21,878 bases of DNA, from positions 1-21,878 of the forward strand of contig JAEZLW010000022.1 of NCBI GenBank assembly GCA_023415145.1, read 5' to 3'. The translations under genes were made by a program, and so were the position numbers. Source of the DNA: Bacillota bacterium (GTDB lineage: Bacteria; Bacillota; Clostridia; Christensenellales; Aristaeellaceae). A model generated the notes under the pieces. It was not told where the DNA came from. It made no database searches and was given only the letters and a program-made list of their open reading frames with translations. Positions 1 to 6,368 of the stretch are shown in pieces. Positions within the stretch are counted from its first letter, which is position 1. Every line of letters begins with the position of its first letter.

Positions 1-47
1 TGGAGCATGGCCTTGATGAACTGTTCTATGGTATCGCTCAATCGCAT
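1..47 (-). CDS. ctsR: Probable transcriptional repressor CtsR, N-terminal fragment cut by window edge
   Basis: Only 15 codons are inside the window, reading MRLSDTIEQFIKAML. CtsR proteins begin with a very similar segment (a short lead, then L/I-S-D-x-I-E-Q-[FY]-[IL]-K). The ATG lies 7 bases after a GAGGG ribosome binding site. The stronger argument is upstream: a 17-bp CtsR-type operator sits just after the -10 box of a promoter facing this start, as in the autoregulated ctsR-clpC operons of Firmicutes. CtsR represses clp protease and chaperone genes and is released by heat or protein stress. Because the gene runs off the left edge, the winged-helix and C-terminal domains cannot be checked. 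The short peptide alone would not be enough; peptide and operator together make the call likely. Confidence 0.65.
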   Translation of the reverse strand, partial: MRLSDTIEQFIKAML

Positions 48-78
48 AAAACATCCCTCATTTCCTGGCCGAAAATAA

Positions 79-95
79 TCTGACTATCTTTGACC
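79..95 (-). promoter_or_regulatory. CtsR operator
   Basis: On the minus strand this reads GGTCAAAGATAGTCAGA. The known CtsR box is two tandem heptamers, (A/G)GTCAAA, separated by NAN (17 bp). The first heptamer is exact, the spacer is GAT, and the second heptamer AGTCAGA has one mismatch. It begins seven bases after the -10 hexamer, so bound repressor would block transcription initiation of the gene at the left edge. Confidence 0.65.
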
Positions 96-101
96 AATTC
101 A

Positions 102-130
102 ATTTTATCATGAGGAAAGCAAAAAAGCAA
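102..130 (-). promoter_or_regulatory. Sigma-A-type promoter for probable ctsR
   Basis: On the minus strand, TTGCTT (130-125) and TAAAAT (107-102) are separated by exactly 17 bases. The CtsR box follows directly. Both hexamers deviate from consensus, but spacing and position are right. Confidence 0.5.
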
Positions 131-299
131 TGACCAGCCAGCTTAAAATATTCCCCGTTAATGGATTTGACCGACTTGTTTGACAAAAACCGATAGTGCA
201 AGAATCGTCAATGATGTAAAATGCTAAGTTCATGATATACAAACGATATACATACGTGGTAATATAAGGCTACACAGGATTCATTTGGAGGTGTATGAC

Positions 300-1700
300 A
301 TGAAATCCATATTTGGAAGATTATTTTCCGTGAGTATTGCAGTTTTTCTGGCTCTTGCTCTTTTTCTGAGCATTCTGCCATCCGCTATGGCTGCAGATAC
401 AGATGATGAAGTTAGCGCTTCCGGGTGTAATTATCCTACGACCATAACAGAAGGAAAGACCTTCTCACTCAAGGGCATCGTATCTTCGGAAAGCAGCAAA
501 ATCGTACGCTTGGAAGCAGGAGTGTACAATGCTGAAGGTACCATGCTCACAGGCCGAAGCTGGAATCCAAAGGCCAAGAGCATCAACTTACGCTGGTACG
601 TAAACCCCTATGTGAAGTTCGGCAAACTGACGCCTGGCACTTATACCTACAAGATCACCGCCACCAACAGCTCGGTAAAAAAGGTACTTCTCAGCCAATC
701 CTTTACGGTAACACCCAAGGCTATTGAGGCCGATGATCTGTCGTCCTCGGGCTGTAATTTTCCCACAACGCTGACGAAAGGAAAAGGCTTTTCCCTGCGC
801 GGTGTGGTTTCCTCCAAATCTTCCTTAATAACGAATCTTACAGCGGGCGTATTTGACAAGGACGGCGATATGCTCACTGGCCGCTCCTGGAACCCGAAAG
901 CCAAGGCCGTTGATATCAGGTGGTATGTAAATGCTTACGTAAAGTTCGGTCAACTGGTTGAGGGAACCTATACCTACAAAATCATTGCCACCAACAATGA
1001 GGGTCAGAAGACGCTTTTGATAAAGGACTTTGTGGTGGAGGCTCCCGTTGCCATTTCCGACAAATTGACGGCGTCTGGCTGCAATCATCCCACGACGCTA
1101 ACAAAAGGAAAGGGCTTCTCTTTGCGCGGCGTTGTTTCTTCCCAGTCATCCAGCATCACCAATCTGACAGCGGGCGTCTTTGACGGGAAAGGCAGCATGC
1201 TTACAGGCCGAAACTGGAATCCCAAGGCCAAAAAAGTAGATCTGCGGTGGTATGTGAACTCCTATGTCAAGTTCGGCACGTTGGTGGAGGGTACCTACAC
1301 CTACAAGATCATCGCCACCAATGCAAAAGGCCAGAAAACACTGCTCAGTGAAACGTTCCAGGTAACACCTGCCGCTGCCACTTCCGACAAGCTTTCTTCC
1401 TCAGGTTTGAACGCACCAAATCTTTTAATCAAGGGCCGCGGGTTTTACTTAAGAGGCGTTGTTTTCTCCCAGACGTCAAAAATAAAGGGACTTACGGCTG
1501 GCGTGTTCGACAGTAACGGAACCATGCTTACAGGCCGAAGTTGGAATCCGAAAGCCAAATCGGTAGACTTCCGCTGGTACGTGAACCCTCATGTAAAGTT
1601 TGGTACGCTGGGGGCAGGTACTTATACGTACAAGGTTGTTGCCACCAACGACGGCGGTCAGGCAACTCTGTTGGAAGAAACCTTTGAAGTGGTTGAGTAG
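300..1700 (+). CDS. Secreted protein of four tandem 109-residue repeats, function unknown
   Basis: A 466-residue protein. The ATG at 300 is preferred over the TTG at 285 because GGAGGTG (287-293) would serve as its ribosome binding site with six bases of spacing. Residues 1-31 form a signal peptide (basic start, long hydrophobic stretch, cleavage near AMA-AD). The rest is four copies of one module starting at residues 38, 147, 256 and 365, a strict 109-residue period. Shared landmarks are SGCNxPTT, the GF-SLRG block, LTAGVF, MLTGRSWNPKAK, a RWYVN block, VKFG and GTYTYKI-ATN. The modules look like beta-sandwich (Ig-like) domains of the kind appended to cell-wall hydrolases in gut Clostridia, but no catalytic domain or sorting signal is present. 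Modules 1-3 carry one cysteine each (SGCN); module 4 has SGLN instead. A role in surface or wall binding is inference. Confidence 0.8.
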   Translation: MKSIFGRLFSVSIAVFLALALFLSILPSAMAADTDDEVSASGCNYPTTITEGKTFSLKGIVSSESSKIVRLEAGVYNAEGTMLTGRSWNPKAKSINLRWYVNPYVKFGKLTPGTYTYKITATNSSVKKVLLSQSFTVTPKAIEADDLSSSGCNFPTTLTKGKGFSLRGVVSSKSSLITNLTAGVFDKDGDMLTGRSWNPKAKAVDIRWYVNAYVKFGQLVEGTYTYKIIATNNEGQKTLLIKDFVVEAPVAISDKLTASGCNHPTTLTKGKGFSLRGVVSSQSSSITNLTAGVFDGKGSMLTGRNWNPKAKKVDLRWYVNSYVKFGTLVEGTYTYKIIATNAKGQKTLLSETFQVTPAAATSDKLSSSGLNAPNLLIKGRGFYLRGVVFSQTSKIKGLTAGVFDSNGTMLTGRSWNPKAKSVDFRWYVNPHVKFGTLGAGTYTYKVVATNDGGQATLLEETFEVVE

Positions 1701-1717
1701 CAAAAAATCATAGCAGA

Positions 1718-1749
1718 ACCCCGGCAAACTGCCGGGGTCCTTGTTTTTT
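1718..1749 (+). terminator. Rho-independent terminator of the repeat-protein gene, possibly bidirectional
   Basis: An 8-bp perfect stem ACCCCGGC/GCCGGGGT with a 5-base loop is followed by CCTTGTTTTTTA. It lies between two convergent genes. Reading the minus strand, the hairpin is followed about ten bases later by TTTTTT, so it may also end the flotillin transcript. Confidence 0.85.
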
Positions 1750-1755
1750 ATGAGC

Positions 1756-3159
1756 TTAGCCTTCCGCAGCTTCCGATGCCGCTTTGCCGATCAAACCGCC
1801 GGTGGTGATATCCTTGAGCATCTTGGGAATGTCCACACCCACAGCTTCCTTGATGGCTTCAAAGTTTTGCAGCATAACACCGGACACATCCTTGGCCATT
1901 TGAGTAGCACCGCCATCGCCAAAGAGGATGATCTTTTCGGTCTTGCTAAGCGGGTCACTGACAGCCTTGGCAATATCAGGCATACGGCTGATCACCATTT
2001 CCAGCATGGCAGCCTGACCGTACTGCTTCATGGCTTCGGCCTTTTTGAGAATGGCATCCGCTTCGGCTTCACCCTTTAGGCGGATAGCCTCCGCCTCATT
2101 CCTGGCCAGAACCAGCGCTGCCTCTGCTTCCTTCTGCGCCCTGTAGAAATCAGCCTCGGCACGCTCGCGGATTTCAATGTTCAACCGTTCCCGCTGGATT
2201 TGCACTTGCTGGGCCTGCAGCTCTGTTTCCTTCTGCAAGCGCACCAGTTCTGCGGCAGCCTTCTCAGTTTCCAGTTCCTTGCGGGCAACTTCCTGTTGTA
2301 CGTTGTAGGCCAGGTCGGCCATGGCCTTAGCCTTGTCCTGCTCAGCCCTAAAGGACGCCCTTTTCAGCTCCAACAGCTTTTCCTGCTCTGCCATGTTGGC
2401 GTTCGCCTCTGCTTTTGCCCGATAGCCTTCCTGCTGGGCGGTGGACTGGCGGATGAGCGTATCGCGTTCAGCTTCCGCTTTGGCGATGTCGGCATCACGC
2501 TTTTTCTCAGAGATGTTCTTGACTGCCAGCGTATCCAACACACCGTCGTTGTCGGAGAAGTTTTGAATCGTGAGGTTCACGATCTCAAGCCCCATGTTCT
2601 TCATGTCTGTGGTGGCTGCCCGCTGCGTTTCCTGTGCAAACTTGTCACGGTTTTGCACCAGGTCGGCAATGGTCATGCGGCCAATGATTTCGCGCATGTT
2701 GCCTTCCAGTACCTGCATAGCCACAGCGGCAATATCGGCCTGCGACCAGCCCAGGAACTGCTCCGCAGCGGTGGCCACAGAAACAGCGTCGGAGCCGATC
2801 TTGATGTTGGCCACGCCATCCACCATCATGCCGATATATTCCTGGGATGGCACCGCCTGAGTGGTTTTGATGTCCACCTGCATGATGCCCAGGTTCAGCC
2901 TATCCACCCGCTCGAAAAATGGGATCACGAAGGTAGCGCCGCCTCGCACGATGCGGTAGCCGAATTCCTTCACAATCTCCTTGCCCGTTTCATCCTTGAC
3001 CTTGTACTTGCGCCGCCGGCCGCTGACGATGAGGGCTACGTTGGGAGGAACCTTGATGTAGTTGCGCACGAACGCGATGAGAAGCAAGACTGCCAAAGCA
3101 ACCAAAATCCAAAGGAAAACCTGACTGTTTTGCTGGAAAAACCGCTCGAATGAAGACAT
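1756..3159 (-). CDS. floT: Flotillin-like SPFH membrane protein
   Basis: A 467-residue flotillin. One membrane segment lies near residues 14-32 and is followed by an SPFH domain to about residue 200. Then comes a long Ala/Glu/Lys-rich coiled coil with repeated AEAE motifs (about 210-390) and a C-terminal part containing the typical QYGQAAMLEMVISRMPDIA segment. Flotillins form large oligomeric scaffolds on the inner face of the membrane and mark microdomains; Bacillus FloT is about 510 residues, so this one is slightly short. The ATG follows GGGAAGG with about seven bases of spacing. The usual NfeD-type partner gene is not next to it; instead hflK and hflC lie upstream on the same strand, separated by the five-hairpin element. 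Family assignment is secure; the exact subgroup (FloT or FloA) is less so. Confidence 0.9.
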   Translation of the reverse strand: MSSFERFFQQNSQVFLWILVALAVLLLIAFVRNYIKVPPNVALIVSGRRRKYKVKDETGKEIVKEFGYRIVRGGATFVIPFFERVDRLNLGIMQVDIKTTQAVPSQEYIGMMVDGVANIKIGSDAVSVATAAEQFLGWSQADIAAVAMQVLEGNMREIIGRMTIADLVQNRDKFAQETQRAATTDMKNMGLEIVNLTIQNFSDNDGVLDTLAVKNISEKKRDADIAKAEAERDTLIRQSTAQQEGYRAKAEANANMAEQEKLLELKRASFRAEQDKAKAMADLAYNVQQEVARKELETEKAAAELVRLQKETELQAQQVQIQRERLNIEIRERAEADFYRAQKEAEAALVLARNEAEAIRLKGEAEADAILKKAEAMKQYGQAAMLEMVISRMPDIAKAVSDPLSKTEKIILFGDGGATQMAKDVSGVMLQNFEAIKEAVGVDIPKMLKDITTGGLIGKAASEAAEG

Positions 3160-3275
3160 AACAAACCTTCCCTATCCTTTCAAAAGATATGATGCAGGGA
3201 AACCCTTTCCCAAAGAACACTCATTCTATTAAAAAGAGCAAGAGAATATGAGGGACTAACTTGAGGGGAGCAACA

Positions 3276-3436
3276 AGGGGGCCAAGCCCCCTCGCTGCAA
3301 ATCGTCTCACCCGGCTATGCCGGGTGGACAGGGGTTTGCAGAACAAACATTCTTTACACTTTTCGCCGGCCGTCAGCATAGCCAACAGGCGTAAAGTGCA
3401 ATCTCAAGGAAATGGCGTATAAGCACCATTTCCTTG
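3276..3436 (-). repeat. Five-hairpin structured intergenic repeat, copy A
   Basis: Five hairpins in a row, given in plus coordinates. H1: AGGGGGC 3276-3282 with 3286-3292. H2: CACCCGGC 3308-3315 with GCCGGGTG 3319-3326. H3: GTTTG 3334-3338 with CAAAC 3344-3348. H4: CACTTTTCGCC 3357-3367 with GGCGTAAAGTG 3388-3398 (one T-T mismatch). H5: CAAGGAAATGG 3405-3415 with CCATTTCCTTG 3426-3436. Read as minus-strand RNA the order is H5 to H1, beginning eight bases after the hflC stop codon. No T-run follows H1, so it is not a plain terminator. The remaining sequence to the flotillin start (3160-3275) holds only a 6-bp GGGAAA/TTTCCC hairpin (3197-3211) and the flotillin ribosome binding site. Copy B is at 19613-19779. 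I do not recognise a named family. Confidence 0.8.
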
Positions 3437-3444
3437 TAGCGAAG

Positions 3445-4485
3445 CTATTTTTGAGTCGCCCAATTCAGAATATCTCTCCACAGGGGATGATCTTTATCCA
3501 GTACCAATGTGCTGTTTTGATCAATGGATGTTTCCAATGCCTCCAAAGACCGCCAATAGCTGAAGAATTCCTCATCCTTGCCATAAGAATTGGCATAGAT
3601 CTCCAGTGATGCCGCATCGCCATCACCGCGGATCCGTCCGGCTTCGCTCATGGCATCCGCCTCCAGCTTACGCGCTTCCAGATCAGCGCTTGCCACGGCT
3701 TTCAAATACTTCTCCTGACCTTCGCTGCGAAGCTGCTGAGCCACCTTGGCCCGGTCGGCCTGCATGCGGGCATAAGTGCTTTCAATGTTGGCGGGAGGCA
3801 GGATTGTCCGATGCACCTGGATGTCCTTGACCTCAATGCCGCGCAGGCACATGTCAGCGTTGATGGTTTTCAAACCGATGGCCAGGGTGGTATTCAGCGC
3901 ATCCTTGTTGCTGACGAAGTCCTCCGCCAGCATGCGGTTGATGGACTGAACGATGACGGGGTGGATCAGGTTATCCAATTGATTTTCCGCACTTTTCATG
4001 CTGCCCAGCTTGAGACTGAACAACGCGGGATCGGCAATGTACCACTGGGCGAAAGTAGTGATGTAGTACTGTTTCTTTTCCTGTGTGTTTACCACTTCGC
4101 TGTCGGAAATATAGGTGAACAGCCGGGAGGAGTACCGCTCCACCTTGTCTACGAAAGGCAATTTGAATTGCAGGCCGCTGCCTACAACGATTTGCACATC
4201 GTCCGACATGGTTATCTCTTTTTCCAATTGATCGGCAAAAGTTTTATGGAAGTCATTCTCGCTATTGATGACAATGCGCTTGATGACGCCAAAGCGGCTT
4301 ACCATCGCTTGTTCCGACTCACCGACAATGAAGAAGACTTCGTTGAGCAGAATCAACAGCAGAATAAACAGCAAACCATAGAAAAAGATGCGCTTTCCGT
4401 TTTTGCGGGCAAAGGATTTCAATTGCTCGCTCTCATAATTGATTGGCTTTTGATAGTTCATCTGTCCATTTTGCATATTTCTCAC
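3445..4485 (-). CDS. hflC: HflC-like SPFH membrane protein
   Basis: A 346-residue protein with one membrane segment near residues 31-52 (hydrophobic run ending in LLNEVFFIV) and an SPFH domain that starts ESEQAMVSRFG. Its C-terminal half is diagnostic of HflC: ILPPANIESTYARMQADR, QLRSEGQEKYLKA, RIRGDGDAASLEIYA and YGKDEEFFSYWRSLEA. With HflK, HflC forms a large cage around the FtsH protease in proteobacteria and restrains its activity. The start is a GTG whose last bases overlap the hflK stop (GTGA), so the two genes are translationally coupled; an ATG three codons downstream (4476) is possible. The N-terminal 30 residues are polar and longer than in typical HflC. The five-hairpin element begins directly after the stop codon. 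Confidence 0.85.
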   Translation of the reverse strand: MRNMQNGQMNYQKPINYESEQLKSFARKNGKRIFFYGLLFILLLILLNEVFFIVGESEQAMVSRFGVIKRIVINSENDFHKTFADQLEKEITMSDDVQIVVGSGLQFKLPFVDKVERYSSRLFTYISDSEVVNTQEKKQYYITTFAQWYIADPALFSLKLGSMKSAENQLDNLIHPVIVQSINRMLAEDFVSNKDALNTTLAIGLKTINADMCLRGIEVKDIQVHRTILPPANIESTYARMQADRAKVAQQLRSEGQEKYLKAVASADLEARKLEADAMSEAGRIRGDGDAASLEIYANSYGKDEEFFSYWRSLEALETSIDQNSTLVLDKDHPLWRDILNWATQK

Positions 4486-5447
4486 TGCCTTTCCGTCGAG
4501 ACGACCGCGGCGGGAACCTCGCCGTCATTCAGATCCAGCACTTTCAAAACTTCGCTGTCGTTATCCGCCACAATGAGCCTGCCGCTGTTGTTTAAAATAT
4601 GTTCCATGGTTTCAATCAGCAGCCTTTTGCGCGTAATTGCCGGCGCGGCCTTATATTTCTCATACACGGCGTCGAACACAGCCACCTCAGCTTCGGCGGC
4701 GGCAACCGTTTCCGCCTTGTAGGCCTCTGCCTCCTGCAACAACTGGTATGCCTTGGAACGGGCAGCAGGCAAAATCTCGTTTTTGTACTTTTCCGCCTCG
4801 TCAAGCCGTTTTGTCATCTCGTTCTTGGCGTTGTTCACGTCCTCGTAGGAGGCGGATACGGCCTTGGGAACAGTAATGTTTTGAATGCGCACGCTGTTGA
4901 TTTTGACACCCATTTCATAACTGTCCACAACATTTTGAAACTCCGGCAGCACCGCCCGTTCGATGTCTTCCTTATTCAGGAGGGCATTGTCCAGCGCAAG
5001 GCTTTGAATGTTGCGACGGATTACCGCTTCAAAGGCCAACTGCAGCGTCCCCTCAGGGTCGTCCACGTCAAAGTGGTATTGCTTCACATCCCGTATGGTG
5101 TATTGGTAAATGGCATCCAGCGCTACGATGCTGTTGTCATTGGTGAGCATCACGCGTTCGCCTTCATTGTCCACATACTTGGATGCCCGCCCGGACGAAC
5201 CCTGTGCCGTGGTACGGAAACCGTATTCCTTGGTGTGAATGGTGGTCACACTTTCGCTGATGATGGTCTGTACAAAAGGAATGCGGAAGTATAGTCCCGG
5301 CCCGTGGGTGGCGGTAACACGGCCAAAGGTGATGACCAGGGCTTCCTCACCCTGCCCTACGCGGAAAAAACCGCTGAACAGGATGATCCCGGCCAGCGCA
5401 AGAACCACAAGGAACGCCAGCAGTTTGCCGGATATCTTGGATCGCAT
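4482..5447 (-). CDS. hflK: HflK-like SPFH membrane protein
   Basis: A 321-residue HflK-type protein. The start is the ATG at 5447, which follows GGAAGGAGAT with good spacing; the open frame extends upstream to 5741 but without family similarity. Residues about 8-28 are a membrane segment, followed by VGQGEEALVITFGRV, the opening of the SPFH domain. The C-terminal part shows the HflK signature: a V-x-x-SYEDVNNAKNE block, then YKNEILPAARSKAYQLLQEA, EAYKAETVAAAEAE and a RLLIETMEHIL segment. It lacks the long Gly/Pro-rich N-terminal region of proteobacterial HflK. HflK and HflC assemble together at the membrane. Both are less usual in Firmicutes than in proteobacteria, and no ftsH gene is within the window. 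Confidence 0.85.
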   Translation of the reverse strand: MRSKISGKLLAFLVVLALAGIILFSGFFRVGQGEEALVITFGRVTATHGPGLYFRIPFVQTIISESVTTIHTKEYGFRTTAQGSSGRASKYVDNEGERVMLTNDNSIVALDAIYQYTIRDVKQYHFDVDDPEGTLQLAFEAVIRRNIQSLALDNALLNKEDIERAVLPEFQNVVDSYEMGVKINSVRIQNITVPKAVSASYEDVNNAKNEMTKRLDEAEKYKNEILPAARSKAYQLLQEAEAYKAETVAAAEAEVAVFDAVYEKYKAAPAITRKRLLIETMEHILNNSGRLIVADNDSEVLKVLDLNDGEVPAAVVSTERQ

Positions 5448-5643
5448 GGCAAATCTCCTTCCCATTTCAAAGGGGCACTTGAGCCCGCTTTCGATGCATC
5501 CAGCATACCATATGCAGTTTATTTTGTATAGGCTGACGTTCCCAATCATACACAGTGATTCACAAAAGATGCTATGAGGCGCATGAACCCCTGAAAACAG
5601 GTCACTTGACAGGAAAAAAGCGAGAAAGCTGCCGGCATCATTA

Positions 5644-5672
5644 TTGACACCAAAGCATGTTTGTGGTTTAAT
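5644..5672 (+). promoter_or_regulatory. Sigma-A promoter of the XRE-cupin/potABCD operon
   Basis: TTGACA (5644-5649), a 17-base spacer and TTTAAT (5667-5672). Transcription would start near 5679, directly before the inverted repeat. The rest of the 344-base gap between hflK and the regulator (5448-5643) shows no gene; I could not find a convincing minus-strand promoter for hflK in it. Confidence 0.75.
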
Positions 5673-5686
5673 AAGCCGTGCCTGTT

Positions 5687-5740
5687 TGTTTACTTTTGCT
5701 AAACTTGCCACATCGCTTTCAAGTTTAGCAAAAGTAAACA
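5687..5740 (+). promoter_or_regulatory. 21-bp perfect inverted repeat, probable operator pair
   Basis: The arms 5687-5707 and 5720-5740 are exact reverse complements across a 12-base spacer. Each arm contains its own imperfect palindrome: GTTTACTTTTGCTAAAC (5688-5704) and GTTTAGCAAAAGTAAAC (5723-5739), with GTTTA and TAAAC ends. Centres are 35 bp apart. The site covers the first transcribed bases downstream of the promoter and precedes an XRE-cupin gene, so autoregulation by that protein is the likely use. The repeat would also fold as a 21-bp hairpin in the leader RNA; no T-run follows, so it is not a terminator. Confidence 0.7.
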
Positions 5741-5791
5741 TATATGTGGATGTTTATAGGAGTTATTCTGATGCCAAAAGGAGATGAGCCT

Positions 5792-6334
5792 ATGAAGATC
5801 GGCGAAAAGCTGCGCCGCCTGCGCATGCTTAGGGGGTTGACCCAGGAGGAGCTTGCCGACCGGTGCGAACTGAGTAAAGGGTTCATTTCACAGGTGGAAA
5901 GGGATCTGGCTTCCCCCTCCATTGCCACGCTCACAGACCTTTTGGAGTGTTTGGGCAGCAGCATCCCCAGCTTTTTCAATGATAAGGAAGCCGAAAAGAT
6001 TGTTTACACTTCCCAGGACATGTTTGTCAAGGAAGAAGAGGAAGCGCTTCACGGCAGCATCACATGGCTGGTGGCTGATGCCCAGAAAAACAGCATGGAG
6101 CCCATCCTGGTGGAAATGGGAGAGGGCGGAGAAACACAAATGCTGCCGCCCCATGACGGGGAGGAGTTTGGCTATGTCCTCACCGGCAACATCCACATTC
6201 TCATAGGGGATAAAAAATATAAAGCAAAAACGGGCGACAGCTTCTGCATCCATCCCCATGCGCCACATCAACTGAAAAACGCAGGCAAAGTAAGCGCCAA
6301 GGTCTTGTGGATCTCCACGCCCCCCATGTTTTGA
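5792..6334 (+). CDS. XRE-cupin transcriptional regulator of the polyamine uptake operon
   Basis: A 180-residue protein. The start is the ATG at 5792, eight bases after AAAGGAG; the frame is open further upstream but without a better site. Residues about 5-60 are an XRE-type helix-turn-helix (LRRLRMLRGLTQEELADRCE, then SKGFISQVERDLASPSIATL). The C-terminal half is a cupin (HDGEEFGYVLTGNIHILIG and a GDSFCIHPHAPHQLKN block). This architecture is that of PuuR-type regulators, in which the cupin is thought to bind a small ligand. It is the first gene of a same-strand series with potABCD, 34 bases before potA, so polyamine-responsive control of uptake is likely. DNA binding to the upstream 21-bp inverted repeat is inferred from position. 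Confidence 0.9.
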   Translation: MKIGEKLRRLRMLRGLTQEELADRCELSKGFISQVERDLASPSIATLTDLLECLGSSIPSFFNDKEAEKIVYTSQDMFVKEEEEALHGSITWLVADAQKNSMEPILVEMGEGGETQMLPPHDGEEFGYVLTGNIHILIGDKKYKAKTGDSFCIHPHAPHQLKNAGKVSAKVLWISTPPMF

Positions 6335-6368
6335 GGGTATGATCAAAAGATAAAGGAGACCGCTCCCC

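Noticed and set aside
230..265. Sporulation sigma factor promoter before the repeat-protein gene (GATATACA repeats and CATACG)
   Set aside because: CATACG resembles a sigma-E type -10 element, but the spacing and -35 sequence do not fit well enough to call.
2200..3153. A 317-codon open frame on the plus strand opposite flotillin
   Set aside because: It lies within the flotillin gene, is rich in His, Leu and Cys as expected of an antisense shadow, and shows no known domain. The flotillin frame is unmistakable.
3357..3436. Reading the last two hairpins of copy A as a simple terminator pair for hflC
   Set aside because: None is followed by a T-run on the minus strand, and the same five-part arrangement recurs at 19613-19779 with different arm sequences.
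4599..5294. A 231-codon plus-strand frame opposite hflK
   Set aside because: Antisense shadow of the conserved hflK frame, with no ribosome binding site or recognisable domain.
5448..5741. Upstream extension of the hflK frame by 98 codons
   Set aside because: No SPFH similarity in it, and it runs through the promoter and operator region of the divergent regulator; the ATG at 5447 has an excellent ribosome binding site.
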